DNA of 64,000 nucleotides from Candidatus Bipolaricaulota bacterium. Its GTDB lineage: Bacteria > Bipolaricaulota > Bipolaricaulia > Bipolaricaulales > Bipolaricaulaceae. A program made the position numbers and the translations under genes. The stretch is taken from assembly GCA_937921255.1 (NCBI GenBank), contig CAKZSO010000013.1:45495-109494 (forward strand), written 5' to 3'. Positions 9,861 to 20,933 of the stretch are shown here, in pieces. Under the pieces are notes generated by a model, which was not told where the DNA came from, did no database searches, and saw nothing but the letters and a program-made list of their open reading frames with translations. The stretch's first letter is position 1. The number at the start of each line of letters is the position of its first letter.

Positions 9861-10997
9861 GTGGACCTCCTAAGGGGAATCGAGAACCTTCTCCAGTCCA
9901 CCGGGGTCGCCAACCTCACCTGGGGGCAGGCGGTGATGATCGCGGTGGGTCTGGTTCTGATTTGGCTCGCCATCCAGAAGAAGTACGAACCGGCGCTCCT
10001 TCTCCCCATCGGGTTCGCCGGGATCCTCGCCAACATCCCGCTGGCCGGGATCGCGGGGCCCGACGGTATCCTCGGGATCCTGTACGGGTTCGGGATCGAG
10101 ACGGGTTTGTTCCCCCTCCTCATCTTCGTCGGGATCGGAGCGATGACGGACTTCGGCCCGCTGATCGCCCATCCCTCGACCGCCCTCCTTGGAGCAGCGG
10201 CCCAGGTCGGCATCTTCGCCACCCTGATCGGGTCGCTGGCGTTGAGCGAGTGGTGGGGACTCGGGTTCACCGTCCGCGACGCGGCAGCGATCGGGATCAT
10301 CGGCGGGGCCGACGGACCCACCGCGATCTTCCTCGCCGCACGGCTTTCGCCGCGCCTCCTCGGGGCGATCGCGGTCGCCGCCTACTCGTACATGGCGATG
10401 GTCCCCCTCATCCAGCCCCCGATCATGCGCCTCCTCACCACCCCCGGGGAGCGGGCCGTCGAGATGGAGCAGCTTCGGGACGTGTCGAAGCGGGAGAAGA
10501 TCCTGTTCCCGATCGTCGTCCTCGGCCTGTGCGCCCTCCTCCTCCCCGCCGCCACGCCCCTCGTGGGGATGTTCATGTTCGGGAACCTCCTCCGGGAGTC
10601 GGGGGTGGTCGAGCGGCTGTCGCGAACGGCCCAAAATGAGCTCATCAACATCGTGACCATCTTCCTCGGTCTGAGCGTGGGTTCCAAGCTCTCCGCCGAC
10701 CTCTTCCTGCGCGTCGAGACGCTGGGCATCCTCGCCTTAGGGCTCGTGGCGTTCGCGGTGGGAACGGCCGCGGGGGTCCTGATGGCCAAGCTGATGCGGG
10801 GACTGGGGAGGCGGGTGAACCCGCTCATCGGAGCCGCCGGCGTCTCCGCGGTGCCGATGGCGGCGCGCGTGGTGAACAAGCTCGGGTTCGAGGCCAACCC
10901 CCAGAACGCGCTCCTCATGCATGCGATGGGCCCGAACGTGGCCGGCGTCCTCGGCTCCGCCGTCGCGGCGGGCGTCCTCCTGGCGCTCCTGGGCTAG
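9861..10997 (+). CDS. oadB: Na+-translocating decarboxylase beta subunit
   Basis: Multi-[30 protein letters not shown] and [10 protein letters not shown] signatures; GTG 9861. Confidence 0.92.
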   Translation: MDLLRGIENLLQSTGVANLTWGQAVMIAVGLVLIWLAIQKKYEPALLLPIGFAGILANIPLAGIAGPDGILGILYGFGIETGLFPLLIFVGIGAMTDFGPLIAHPSTALLGAAAQVGIFATLIGSLALSEWWGLGFTVRDAAAIGIIGGADGPTAIFLAARLSPRLLGAIAVAAYSYMAMVPLIQPPIMRLLTTPGERAVEMEQLRDVSKREKILFPIVVLGLCALLLPAATPLVGMFMFGNLLRESGVVERLSRTAQNELINIVTIFLGLSVGSKLSADLFLRVETLGILALGLVAFAVGTAAGVLMAKLMRGLGRRVNPLIGAAGVSAVPMAARVVNKLGFEANPQNALLMHAMGPNVAGVLGSAVAAGVLLALLG

Positions 10998-11689
10998 GCG
11001 ATGAGGGAGCCGGTCTCCCCTTGAAGGGCGGCGAGGAGGGCCCCCTTGCCCGCCCGGAAGACAACGATCGGCAGCCCGTGCTCGCCCGCGATTGCCACCG
11101 CCGCCCGGTCCATGACCCGCAGGCCTCGCGCGAGGTACTCGTCGTGGGTGAGGCGAGGTATGCGCTGGGCGTCCGCGACCCGCATCGGATCGGCATCGTA
11201 TACTCCGTCCACCTTCGACCCCTTGACCACAGCGTCGGCGCCCACGGCGAGGGCCCGGACCACCGCCGCGGTGTCCGTGGTCACGAACGGGTTTCCGGTC
11301 CCAGCGGCGAACAGGACCACCTGCCGTGCGTCAAGCGCCGCGCGGGCCCGCCAGGGGTCCACGGCCTCTGCGACCCCCGGGGTGGGGAGGGCGGAGAGGA
11401 GGAGGGTGGGCACTCCCTCCTCCTCGAGCGCGCTGCGCAACGCGACCGCGTTCATCACCGTCGCGAGCATCCCGATCGTGTGCCCAGCGGTGGCCGCCAG
11501 GTGCGTCAGGGCCGAGCCCCGGGCGAGGTTGCCGCCGCCCAGGACCACCCCGACCTCCGCCCCCGCGTCGCGGGCCGCCCGCACTTCACCGGCCACCAAA
11601 CGCAGGCCCCCTCGATCGAGGGGGCCACCGGGTCCCGCGAGGAGCTCGCCGGACAGCTTGGCGATGACGCGCCGGTACCGAAGCTTCAC
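10994..11689 (-). CDS. pyrH: Uridylate kinase
   Basis: [44 protein letters not shown] motifs; downstream of tsf. Confidence 0.94.
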   Translation of the reverse strand: MKLRYRRVIAKLSGELLAGPGGPLDRGGLRLVAGEVRAARDAGAEVGVVLGGGNLARGSALTHLAATAGHTIGMLATVMNAVALRSALEEEGVPTLLLSALPTPGVAEAVDPWRARAALDARQVVLFAAGTGNPFVTTDTAAVVRALAVGADAVVKGSKVDGVYDADPMRVADAQRIPRLTHDEYLARGLRVMDRAAVAIAGEHGLPIVVFRAGKGALLAALQGETGSLIA

Positions 11690-12282
11690 CCCACGCCCAC
11701 CTCAAACCGCACGAACCGCCGGAGGACCACCGGCTCCCCCAGCTTGGCCCCAAGGTCAGCGAGCAGGTCCTCGATCTTCAGCCCTGGGTCGCGGATGTAG
11801 GGCTGTTTCACCAGGCAGTTCTCCTCGTAGAACTTCGCCAGCCGCCCCTCGACGATCTTGTCGACGATCTGCGGGGGCTTCCCCTCCTTCTCGGCCTGTC
11901 GGCGTTGAACCTCCCGTTCCGCGGTCAGGACCTCTGGCGGAACGTCCTCCGGCTTGACCCAACGCGGCTTGGCGGCGGCGATCTGCATCGCCACGTTGCG
12001 GATGAACTCGCGGAACGCCTCGGAGTTCGCCGCGAAATCCGTGGAGGTGTTCACCTCGAGCAGGACCCCCACCTTGCCCGAGTGGTGGACGTAGGCCTCG
12101 ATCCGTCCCTCGTTTGCCTCGCGGGACTGGCTCGCCAGGAACTGCTTGCCCTCCATCCGCAGGAGGACCTTCGCCTTCTCGAGATCCCCCCCCGCCTTGG
12201 CGAGGGCTTCCTTGCAATCAACGATCCCGACCCCGGTGTCCGCCCGCAGGCGCTTCACCAACTCCAGGTTCACGTCCGCCAT
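11686..12282 (-). CDS. tsf: Elongation factor Ts
   Basis: VKRLRADTGVGIVDCKEALAKAGGDLEKA; EAYVHHSGKVGVLLEVNTSTDFAA; ATG at 12282. Confidence 0.95.
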   Translation of the reverse strand: MADVNLELVKRLRADTGVGIVDCKEALAKAGGDLEKAKVLLRMEGKQFLASQSREANEGRIEAYVHHSGKVGVLLEVNTSTDFAANSEAFREFIRNVAMQIAAAKPRWVKPEDVPPEVLTAEREVQRRQAEKEGKPPQIVDKIVEGRLAKFYEENCLVKQPYIRDPGLKIEDLLADLGAKLGEPVVLRRFVRFEVGVG

Positions 12283-13097
12283 CAGTCCTTCCCTTCCTCG
12301 CCGGTCAACTCCTCCCACATCTCCATGAGGTGGGTCTCCGTCTCCACGTTCAGGATCTCGGGCGTGGGCATCGCCTCGGGCGCACCGGCGTCGGCCGGCG
12401 CCGGCTCGACCTGCAACCCCTCCCGACCCTCGATCACGGCATCGGCAATGCGCGCGGTGATGAGGCGCGTCGATTTGATCGCATCGTCGTTCCCCGGGAT
12501 CGGGTAGTCCACCGTGTCCGGGTCGGAGTCCGTGTCGCAGATGGCGACGATCGGAATCCTGAGAAGGTTCGCCTCCCGCACGGCGTGGATCTCGACGGTG
12601 GGGTCGATCAGGTACACCACGCCCGGCAGGCGGTCGAGGTTTCGCAGCCCGTCCAGGTTGCGGCGGAGGTAGTTGAGCTCCTTCTCCAGCTTGATCCGTT
12701 CCTTGAGCGGGAGGCGCTCGTACTTCCCCTCGGCAAAGTTCCTCTCCAGCTCCAGCATGTGCAGGATGCGCCGCCGGATCACGTCGAAGTTGGTGAGACA
12801 GCCCCCGATCCAGCGTTGGTTTGTGTACGGGCTTCCGCACCGCTTGGCCTCCTCCTCGATCGTGGGCTGAACCTGCCGCTTGGTTCCCACGAACAGAACA
12901 GGCCGGCCCGCCGCGGCCTGGCTGCGGACGAACTCGTAGGCGCGCTCGAACAGGTCCAGGGTCTGCCCGAGATCGATGATGTGAATACCCTTCCGTTCGG
13001 TGTAGATGAAGCGTGCCATCTTGGGGTTCCACTTCCGGGTGCGATGCCCGAAGTGGACCCCCGCTTCCAGGAGATCCTTCATCGAGAGAACTGGCAA
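12282..13097 (-). CDS. rpsB: 30S ribosomal protein S2
   Basis: [51 protein letters not shown] favours TTG at 13097 (alternative ATG 13082). Confidence 0.95.
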   Translation of the reverse strand: MPVLSMKDLLEAGVHFGHRTRKWNPKMARFIYTERKGIHIIDLGQTLDLFERAYEFVRSQAAAGRPVLFVGTKRQVQPTIEEEAKRCGSPYTNQRWIGGCLTNFDVIRRRILHMLELERNFAEGKYERLPLKERIKLEKELNYLRRNLDGLRNLDRLPGVVYLIDPTVEIHAVREANLLRIPIVAICDTDSDPDTVDYPIPGNDDAIKSTRLITARIADAVIEGREGLQVEPAPADAGAPEAMPTPEILNVETETHLMEMWEELTGEEGKD

Positions 13098-13213
13098 ACT
13101 ACCTCCTCCTTGAGCTTCGGTCCGTGGTGATCGGCCAAGTATAGCCCCCCCCTGGGGGCCGGGCAACGCGCCGAGGCTGGCAGGTTCCTTCCCTGCGCGG
13201 GTAAGATCGTCCC

Positions 13214-14587
13214 GTGGCCGACCGAGGAGATGAGGGGATCCTCCACGTCCCGCGGAACCAGGAGGCGGAACAGCTCGTCCTGGGCTCGGCTCTGCTCGAG
13301 CCGGAGGAGGTGGTCCCCACGCTTGCCGACCGGCTCAAGCCCGAGCACTTCTACTTCCGGGCCCACCAGCTCATCTACCGCACCGTCCTCGACCTGTTCG
13401 AGGAGGGAGAGCACGGGGACGTGGTGGCGGTGGCCAACCGGTTGGAGGAGAGGGGCCAGCTCGCCAAGGCCGGCGGCCGCAGCTATCTCGCCGAGCTGAT
13501 CGGCCAGGTCACCACGACCACCGCAGTCGAGCACTACGCGGGGATTATCGAGGAGAAGGCCCTCCGCAGGTGGCTCATCGACGCCGGGGGGCGGGTGTCC
13601 GAGCTCGCCTACCAGGAGGACCTCCCCCTGGAAGGGGTGATGGACCGGGCCGAGGAGGCGGTGTTCGCGATCGCCGAGCGCCGCTCGGCCCCCAGCTTCT
13701 ACCCAATCCGGGACTTCCTGGAAGGGCACCTCGAGATGCTCATGGAGGTCCACAAGGACCCCCACCGCCGGCCGGTGGCGGCCCTGTCCACGGGGTTTGA
13801 GGAGTTCGACGCCTTGACGTCCGGGTTTCGGCGCTCCGACCTGATCGTCCTTGCGGGCCGGCCCGGGACGGGCAAGTCCTCGCTTGCCCTGGGGATCCTC
13901 CGCCACGCCGCGGTTGCCGAGAAAAAGAAGGTGGGCCTGTTCTCGCTCGAAATGACCAAGGAGCAGATTCTGGAGCGCCTCCTGTGCGCGGAAGCCCAGG
14001 TGGACCTCCAGCGGCTGCGGGATGGGTACCTCCCGGCGTCGAAGTGGGGCCTGATCGCCGAGGCCGCGGGCCGCCTCCACGACGCGGTGATCCTCATCGA
14101 CGACGCATCCACCGCCTCCGTCCTCTCGATCAAGGCCAAGGCCCGGCAGATGATGAAGCGCTACGACGGCCTGGACCTCGTGGTGGTGGACTACCTCCAG
14201 CTCGTGGACGCGGGGATCAAGACCGACGTCCGGGAACAGCAGATCGCCTACATCTCGAGGGCCCTCAAGGCCCTCGCCCGCGAGCTCGCGGTCCCCGTGA
14301 TCGCCTGCTCCCAGCTCAACCGGGCCGTCGAGCGGCGGGAGTCGAAGCGGCCCCAGCTCTCCGACCTCCGGGAGTCGGGGGCGATCGAGCAGGACGCTGA
14401 CCTCGTCGTGTTCATCTACCGCCCCGACTACTACGACGACCCCGACCAGACCGGCCCGGTGGCGGAGACGGAAGTGATCATCGCCAAACAGAGAAACGGA
14501 CCGCTGGGGAAGTTCCGGCTCATGTTCCACAAGAGCTCGGCCACGTTCTACTCCCCAGCCCAGCAGGGACAGGTTGTCCCGTTCTAA
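13214..14587 (+). CDS. dnaB: Replicative DNA helicase
   Basis: [12 protein letters not shown]-domain, [14 protein letters not shown] Walker [25 protein letters not shown]. Confidence 0.96.
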   Translation: MADRGDEGILHVPRNQEAEQLVLGSALLEPEEVVPTLADRLKPEHFYFRAHQLIYRTVLDLFEEGEHGDVVAVANRLEERGQLAKAGGRSYLAELIGQVTTTTAVEHYAGIIEEKALRRWLIDAGGRVSELAYQEDLPLEGVMDRAEEAVFAIAERRSAPSFYPIRDFLEGHLEMLMEVHKDPHRRPVAALSTGFEEFDALTSGFRRSDLIVLAGRPGTGKSSLALGILRHAAVAEKKKVGLFSLEMTKEQILERLLCAEAQVDLQRLRDGYLPASKWGLIAEAAGRLHDAVILIDDASTASVLSIKAKARQMMKRYDGLDLVVVDYLQLVDAGIKTDVREQQIAYISRALKALARELAVPVIACSQLNRAVERRESKRPQLSDLRESGAIEQDADLVVFIYRPDYYDDPDQTGPVAETEVIIAKQRNGPLGKFRLMFHKSSATFYSPAQQGQVVPF

Positions 14588-14598
14588 AAGGAGGAAGG

Positions 14599-14982
14599 TT
14601 GATCCCGAAGGAGCTCAAGTACACCCAAGATCACGAGTGGATACGATTGGAAGGGGATAAGGCCTGGGTGGGCATCACCCACCACGCCCAGGGGCAGCTT
14701 GGGGACATCGTGTTCGTCGAGCTCCCCCCGGTGGGGAAAAGGGTTCAACGCGGGAGCCAGATTGCGACAGTGGAATCGGTGAAGGCGGTGGGGGAGGTGT
14801 TCGCGCCGCTGAGCGGCGAGGTCGTGGAGGTGAACCCCGTCCTCGCAGGCTCCCCCGACCTCGTGAACAAGGACCCCTACGGCCAGGGTTGGCTCTTCGC
14901 CCTCCGGCTGGCCGATCCCCAAGAAGTGGGCGGGCTCCTCGACGCCACCGCTTACGAGGCGTTTGTGGGGAGCGGCGGATGA
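14599..14982 (+). CDS. gcvH: Glycine cleavage system H protein
   Basis: YTQDHEWIRLEGDKAWVGITHHAQGQLGDIVFVELP...ATVESVKA lipoyl site; TTG start after GGAGG. Confidence 0.95.
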   Translation: MIPKELKYTQDHEWIRLEGDKAWVGITHHAQGQLGDIVFVELPPVGKRVQRGSQIATVESVKAVGEVFAPLSGEVVEVNPVLAGSPDLVNKDPYGQGWLFALRLADPQEVGGLLDATAYEAFVGSGG

Positions 14983-16304
14983 ACCCCTACCTCCCCCACA
15001 CCCCTGACGATATCCGGGAGATGCTGGCCACGGTCGGCGTTCCCGACCTAGACGCCCTGTTCGCGGACATTCCCCCCGAGGTACAGCGCCGCAACCGCCC
15101 GCTGGGCCTCGGGGGCCACGACGAGCAGGCCGTCCACGGGCACTTGACTTCCCTCGCCGAGCGCTCGACCGGCCACCGGCTGGTCCCGTTCCTGGGGGGA
15201 GGGGTCTACGACCACTTCGTCCCGGCCGTGGTCGGTCACATCCTCTCCCGCGCCGAGTTCTACACCGCCTACACCCCCTACCAGCCCGAGGTCTCGCAGG
15301 GAACCCTGACCTGGATGTTCGAGTACCAGACGATGATCTGCGAGCTCACGGGGATGGAGGTGGCCAACGCCTCGATGTACGACGGGGCGACCGCCCTCGC
15401 CGAGGCCGTCCTCATGGCCCATCGAGCGACAGGGGGGAGAACCGTCCTCATCCCCCGCTCGCTCAACCCCCACCTGCGCGAGGTGGTCGCCACCTACGCG
15501 TGGGGAGCCGGCCTCACCGTGGCGGAGGTCCCCTACGACGCGCACGGCCGACTCTCCCTCAACGGGATCCCCCCCAATGCCTGCGCCCTCATCGTGCAAC
15601 AACCGAACGCCCTCGGGGTCCTGGAGGACCTGGCAGGACTCAAGGATCGCCTTGGGAAGGCGTTCCTCATCGCGGCGGCGAATCCGATCGCCCTGGCCGT
15701 GGTCGAGCCCCCGGGCGCGTTCGGGGCCGACGTGGTCGTCGGTGAAGGGCAACCGCTGGGGAACCCCGTTGCGTTCGGCGGTCCGTTGTTGGGGTTCTTC
15801 GCGACACGGATGGAGCACCTGCGGCGGATGCCCGGCCGCGTGTCGGGGCAGACCCATGACCTCGACGGGAAGATTGGGTACGTGATGACCTTCCAGACCC
15901 GCGAGCAACACATCCGGCGCGAGGGGGCAACGTCGAACATCTGCACCAACTCCGCCCTGTGCGCCCTGGCGGCCACGGTGTACCTCGCCGCCCTCGGGCC
16001 GGGAGGGCTGAGGCGGGTGGCGCTCCTCTCCTACGAGCGGGCCCACGCGCTTGCAGATCAAATCGCCACGATCCCCGGCTACAGCCTCGCCTTGGCGGGG
16101 CCGTTCTTCCACGAGTTCGTCGTCCGCTGCGCGAACCCGGAGGCCGCAGTCGAGCGGCTCCGTCGGGAGGGGATCGCCGTCCTCCCCCCCAGCTTCCTCC
16201 ACCCCCTCGGGGTTCGCGACGGGTTCCTCGTCGCCGTGACCGAAAAGCGCACCCCCGAGGAACTGGACCGCTTTGTCTCCGCACTGAGAAGGAAGGACCG
16301 ATGA
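14979..16304 (+). CDS. gcvPA: Glycine dehydrogenase (decarboxylating) subunit 1
   Basis: YLPHTPDDIREMLATVGV...GGGVYDHFVPAVV...YTPYQPEVSQGTLTWMFEYQT; overlaps gcvH by 4 nt. Confidence 0.95.
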   Translation: MNPYLPHTPDDIREMLATVGVPDLDALFADIPPEVQRRNRPLGLGGHDEQAVHGHLTSLAERSTGHRLVPFLGGGVYDHFVPAVVGHILSRAEFYTAYTPYQPEVSQGTLTWMFEYQTMICELTGMEVANASMYDGATALAEAVLMAHRATGGRTVLIPRSLNPHLREVVATYAWGAGLTVAEVPYDAHGRLSLNGIPPNACALIVQQPNALGVLEDLAGLKDRLGKAFLIAAANPIALAVVEPPGAFGADVVVGEGQPLGNPVAFGGPLLGFFATRMEHLRRMPGRVSGQTHDLDGKIGYVMTFQTREQHIRREGATSNICTNSALCALAATVYLAALGPGGLRRVALLSYERAHALADQIATIPGYSLALAGPFFHEFVVRCANPEAAVERLRREGIAVLPPSFLHPLGVRDGFLVAVTEKRTPEELDRFVSALRRKDR

Positions 16305-17743
16305 CCACGATCTACGACCAGGGCAGACCGGGCCGGCGGGCCGTTTCCCTGCCCGAGCCCTCCCACCCGGAAGCAGAGATCCTGGACTCCATCCCGACCG
16401 ACCTCCGCCGGCGGACGCCGCCCCGGCTGCCCGAGGTGTCCCAGCCCGAGCTCATCCGCCACTACACCGCCTTGTCCCGGATGAACTACGGGGTGGACAC
16501 AGGGTTCTACCCGTTGGGCTCGTGCACGATGAAGCACAACCCCAGGCTCCACGAAGACCTCGCCCGGCTGCCGGGGTTTGCGGGGCTCCACCCCCTCCTC
16601 CCCGCCGAAGAGTGCCAGGGCGCGCTCGCCCTGCTCTGGGAGATGGGCGAGTACCTAAAGGGGATCACCGGAATGCCGGGGATCACCCTCCAGCCCGCGG
16701 CCGGGGCCCACGGGGAGCTGACGGGAATGCTCCTCTTTAAGAAGTGGCTCGAGGACCGCGGCGAGCTCGGGGCGCGCACGAAGATCCTCCTCCCCGACTC
16801 CGCGCACGGGACGAACCCTGCATCCGCAGCGATGGTCGGGTTCTCGGTCGTCTCCATCCCCTCCGACCGCCGGGGGATGGTCGACCTCAACGCCCTAAAG
16901 CAGGCTCTGGGCCCCGACGTGGCGGGGATCATGCTCACCGTGCCCAACACCCTGGGGATCTTCGAGGAGGATATCCTCACGATCACCCAGCTCGTCCACA
17001 ACGCGGGCGGGCTGTGCTACTTCGACGGGGCAAACCTCAACGCCTACCTCGGCCGGGCCCGGCCGGGAGACATGGGGGCCGATGTGTTCCACATCAACCT
17101 CCACAAGACCTTCTCCACCCCCCACGGCGGGGGCGGACCCGGAGCGGGACCAGTGACCGTGTCCGAGGCGCTCGTTCCCTACCTCCCCGTGCCGGGGATC
17201 GCCCGCGGAGAAGAAGCGTACCATCTCGATTGGAACAAGCCGAAGACGATCGGGCGGGTCCACCCCTACTTCGGGAACGTGCTCGTGATCGTGCGCGCCC
17301 TCGCCTACCTCCTCACCTTGGGCGACGCCGGGATGCGCGAGGTGTCCGGCGGGGCGGTGCTCGCCGCCAACTACCTCAAGGCGAAGCTCAAGGGCACGTA
17401 CAAGCTCCCCTACGACCGGCTCGTCAAGCACGAGTTCGTCCTCTCCGGCGAAGGGCTGGGCCATGGGCTACGAACGCTCGACGTTGCCAAGCGGCTGATG
17501 GACTACGGGTTCCATCCCCCGACGGTCTACTTCCCGCTCATCGTCAAGGAGGCCCTGATGATCGAGCCCACCGAGACCGAGCCGCGGGAGACCCTCGACG
17601 CGTTCGCCTCTGCGCTCGTTGCCATCGCCGCCGAGGCCCGGGAGAGGCCGGAGCTCCTCCGCGAGGCGCCCCACACGGCCCCAGTCCGCCGGCTCGACGA
17701 AGCCAATGCGGTGCGGGAACCCAAGCTCAGGCTGGACCTGTAG
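16301..17743 (+). CDS. gcvPB: Glycine dehydrogenase (decarboxylating) subunit 2
   Basis: PLGSCTMKHNPRLHE, SAHGTNPASAAMVGF, HINLHKTFSTPHGGGGPGAGPV PLP-lysine motif. Confidence 0.95.
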   Translation: MTTIYDQGRPGRRAVSLPEPSHPEAEILDSIPTDLRRRTPPRLPEVSQPELIRHYTALSRMNYGVDTGFYPLGSCTMKHNPRLHEDLARLPGFAGLHPLLPAEECQGALALLWEMGEYLKGITGMPGITLQPAAGAHGELTGMLLFKKWLEDRGELGARTKILLPDSAHGTNPASAAMVGFSVVSIPSDRRGMVDLNALKQALGPDVAGIMLTVPNTLGIFEEDILTITQLVHNAGGLCYFDGANLNAYLGRARPGDMGADVFHINLHKTFSTPHGGGGPGAGPVTVSEALVPYLPVPGIARGEEAYHLDWNKPKTIGRVHPYFGNVLVIVRALAYLLTLGDAGMREVSGGAVLAANYLKAKLKGTYKLPYDRLVKHEFVLSGEGLGHGLRTLDVAKRLMDYGFHPPTVYFPLIVKEALMIEPTETEPRETLDAFASALVAIAAEARERPELLREAPHTAPVRRLDEANAVREPKLRLDL

Positions 17744-17752
17744 GAACCCCGC

Positions 17753-18810
17753 CTAGCTGGGGCGGCGCTCGGGACGGCATCCGGACTCGCCGAGAACCGT
17801 CTGAACGCAAAGCGGATCAAGGGGCTGGCAGACCCGGGTTACAACGCGGCGGAGGATCGCCTCGTCCGGGCCCTCGGCAAACAGCGGATGAGGGGTTGGG
17901 TCCCCGACGGCCGGACGATCTCCTCCCGTTGCGGTGCCCCACCGGAACAGGGACGACGCGAAACCCGTGGTCAAGGAGGTGCCGCTCCGCGCCCGTGTTC
18001 GCGAGTACGGTGAACACGACCGACCGCCACCCGATCTCCCCCCAGACCCGACGAGCGGGGCGAGGGCGGCGATCAACCGGTCCCCCTCAACCACCTGGCC
18101 CCGACTGTCCACCCACATGACCCGATCGCCGTCGCGGTCGAAGGCGATTCCAAGGTCGGCCCTCTCCCTCGGCACCACCTGCTCTAGCAGGTCGGAGGGC
18201 CGCGGCCCCCGTCCGGTTGATCCACGCCCCGTCGGGTTCGGCGCCGAGGAGCACGAGGTCCGCCCCGAGGTCCCAAAACACGTCCGGAGCAACCACGGCT
18301 GTCGCCCCGTACGCCCGGTCAACCGCGATCCGCATCCCCGCAAGCGACAAGTTGGAACGGCCTCCCGCAGGAACGTTCGGTAGACGTCTTCCGCACCGGT
18401 GAGATGGGCAATCCTCCCGCGCCGCCCGGGTTGCGGGGGGACCCCGACGAGCGCTTCCACCGCCTCCTCTTCCTCCGGAGAGAGCTTCGGGCCATGCCAG
18501 TCACAGAACCTAATCGCGTTGTCGGGAGGCGGGTTGGGGGAGGCCGCGTCACCACCCCGAGGTCGTACTCCCCGGAGGCGGACGAGTGAGCGACACTGCA
18601 GGCAACGGGAAGACCGCGCCGTGCACCACGTCCACACCGGCCGCGGCGAGGCCTTGCCCGCACACCCACTTGAGCTCCGGACCCGAGAGCCGCGTGTCCC
18701 AGGCCAGAAACGCGGTCCGGGCCCCGCGCCAGCTCCGCGGTGAGATTCACCCCGGCCACACCGCGCACCCCGTCCGTCCCCAACAGCCGCAGCGCCCTAG
18801 TCCCGGACAA
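17753..18810 (-). pseudogene. glmM: decayed phosphoglucosamine mutase (GlmM-like), multiple frameshifts and C-terminal loss
   Basis: Collinear fragments in different minus frames: LRLLGTDGVRGVAGVNLTAELA; GLAAAGVDVVHGAVFPLPAVSL; NPPPDNAIRFCDWHGPKLSPEEEEAVE; MRIAVDRAYGATAVVAPDVFWDLGADLVLLGAEPDG; DLGIAFDRDGDRVMWVDSRGQVVEGDRLIA; ANTGAERHLLDHGFRVVPVPVG. Confidence 0.85.
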
Positions 18811-20266
18811 ACAGGAGCCCCCGCAGGAGCATCAGGACGGGGATGATCTCCAGCCGACCGACCCACATGTTGAACGCGAGGATGATCTTGGCCGCGGTCG
18901 GCATGGTGGAGCGGGTGATCCCCACTGACAGCCCGACGTTGCCCTGGGCCGAAGCAACTTCGAACAGGAGATCGGCCAGTCGGGCGTCGGGGTAGACGAG
19001 CCACGAGAGGAGGAGGACCCCCAGGAGAAGGAAGAACAGCCACAGCGTCGCCAGAACCGCCGCCTCCCCCAAGCGGCGGAACGCGGCGGACTCGGCCAAA
19101 GCCTGCCCCCCCAGCCGAAGGGGGATGAGCGCGTCCGGAGATCGGGCCAGCCGCCGAAGCTGCCAGCCCGCACCCCGCACGAGGAGGAGAAAGCGCATCA
19201 CCTTGATCCCCCCCGCCGTCGAACCGGCCGCCCCCCCGATCACCATCCCGACAACGAGGATCAGCTTCGAGGCCTCGGACCACGATCGGAGGTCCGACGT
19301 CTGAAACCCTGCACAGGTAAGCGCAGAGGTGAACTGAAACACCCCCCCACGGAACGCGGCCGCTGCCGACACCCTCCCCAGCTGGCCGAGGGCGAGGAGA
19401 ACCGTCCCCCCAAGCACGAGCCCCAACAGCGCCCGCGTCTGGGGGTCGGAGGTCAGGGTCCGCGGACCGTGCTGGAACATGTGGTAGTGCACCACGAAAC
19501 TGATCGCCCCCGCAACCATGACGACGACCATCACGAGCTCGATTGCAACAGAGTTGTAGCGCCCAATCGACTCCGGCCAGATCGAGAACCCGCCCGTCGC
19601 GACCCCGGTCATCGCGTGGTTGAGGGCGTCCCAAAGAGGCATCCCCGCTCCCCACAGCCCCGCGACCGCGAGGAACGTGTAAAGGAGGTAGATCCACCAC
19701 ATCGTGCGCACGGTGGAAAGCACCGACGGATGGATCTTCTCCCCCCGGGCCTCGGCGAAGTAGAGGTTGGCCGCAGTCATCCCGGGGCCGGTGATGAGGG
19801 TGATCATGAGGACGATCACCCCGATCCCCCCCACCCACTCCATGAACGACCGCCACCACTGGAGCGTTCGCGGGAGGAGGTCCGGCCGTTGGGCCATCGA
19901 GAGACCCGTGCCGGTGAACCCAGAGACGCTTTCAAACAAGGCGCTGGCCGGGTCGGCGTAGGGAGAGCCTACCAGGTCCGCCGAAGAGAGAAGGAGGGGA
20001 AGGGAACCCAGAGCCGCAACGACGAGCCAGCCCACCGCGGCCACCGTGAGGCCGTGCTTGAGCCGGGCCTCCCCGGACTGCCGAAACGGGAGGTAGAGGA
20101 CGGCCCACACCCCGAGGGAGGCGACAGCCGTCCACCCCAGCGATCCCAGGAGTTGTCCTTCGCCGAAGAGGATCGCCACGGGGAAGGAGAGAAGGGCCAT
20201 CACCCCGACCACGGGGGCGAGGAGTCCCACGTCGCGCAGGACGATCCGCAGGTCCTTGGTTCCCAT
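18797..20266 (-). CDS. trkH: TrkH-family potassium uptake protein
   Basis: SVSGFTGTGLS, WVGGIGVIVLMI, GGAAGSTAGGIKVMRF pore motifs. Confidence 0.92.
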   Translation of the reverse strand: MGTKDLRIVLRDVGLLAPVVGVMALLSFPVAILFGEGQLLGSLGWTAVASLGVWAVLYLPFRQSGEARLKHGLTVAAVGWLVVAALGSLPLLLSSADLVGSPYADPASALFESVSGFTGTGLSMAQRPDLLPRTLQWWRSFMEWVGGIGVIVLMITLITGPGMTAANLYFAEARGEKIHPSVLSTVRTMWWIYLLYTFLAVAGLWGAGMPLWDALNHAMTGVATGGFSIWPESIGRYNSVAIELVMVVVMVAGAISFVVHYHMFQHGPRTLTSDPQTRALLGLVLGGTVLLALGQLGRVSAAAAFRGGVFQFTSALTCAGFQTSDLRSWSEASKLILVVGMVIGGAAGSTAGGIKVMRFLLLVRGAGWQLRRLARSPDALIPLRLGGQALAESAAFRRLGEAAVLATLWLFFLLLGVLLLSWLVYPDARLADLLFEVASAQGNVGLSVGITRSTMPTAAKIILAFNMWVGRLEIIPVLMLLRGLLFVRD

Positions 20267-20270
20267 CGGC

Positions 20271-20933
20271 CTAGCCCGTGAGCTGTTCGATCGCCGACTG
20301 GGAGATGTGGCCCTTCGTGAACACGGTCACGTTGTCCCCCGCGCGGATGACCGTGCCCCCCGAGGGGATCACGAGGTCCCCCTCGCGCTCGACGGCGGCG
20401 ATGAGAAGGCCATCCGGTATTAGACCCCCTTTCCCCGCCTCACGAAGGGTGAGGTTGACGAGGGGCGACTGGTCGGTGATCGTGATCCGGAACACCTGCG
20501 CCCCCCCCGGCAGCGCCACCAGGTCGCGGACGTGGGGGTGCCACGCCGAGTGGTAGAGGTAACCCGCGACGATGACGTCGGGGTTCTCCATCACGTGAGC
20601 GCCGAGGCGGCGGAAGAGGTCTGTGTGCTCCGGGTTGTTGACCACCGACACGATCGTCGGGACACCGAGGTCCCCGGCGGCGGCGATGACCATCAAGTTC
20701 GTCGCGTCGTCGTGGGTCGTGGCGATGAGGGCATCGGCCCGCTCGGCGCCCGCCTCGCGGAGGATGTCCGCGGAGGCCGCATCGGCGTTGAACACCAGCA
20801 CGTCGTACCGGCGGATGATCGTCTCGGCCTTTTTGGGGTCCCGCTCGATGACCGCCACGTTGTGCCGGTCGCGCACCGCGAGGTCGATGATCGCAGACCC
20901 GATCCCACCCGCCCCCACGACGATCAGGTACAT
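20271..20933 (-). CDS. trkA: TrkA-type K+ channel regulatory NAD-binding protein (single RCK_N + RCK_C)
   Basis: MYLIVVGAGGIGSAIIDLAVRDRHNVAVIERD...; C-terminal TrkA_C; precedes trkH. Confidence 0.9.
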   Translation of the reverse strand: MYLIVVGAGGIGSAIIDLAVRDRHNVAVIERDPKKAETIIRRYDVLVFNADAASADILREAGAERADALIATTHDDATNLMVIAAAGDLGVPTIVSVVNNPEHTDLFRRLGAHVMENPDVIVAGYLYHSAWHPHVRDLVALPGGAQVFRITITDQSPLVNLTLREAGKGGLIPDGLLIAAVEREGDLVIPSGGTVIRAGDNVTVFTKGHISQSAIEQLTG

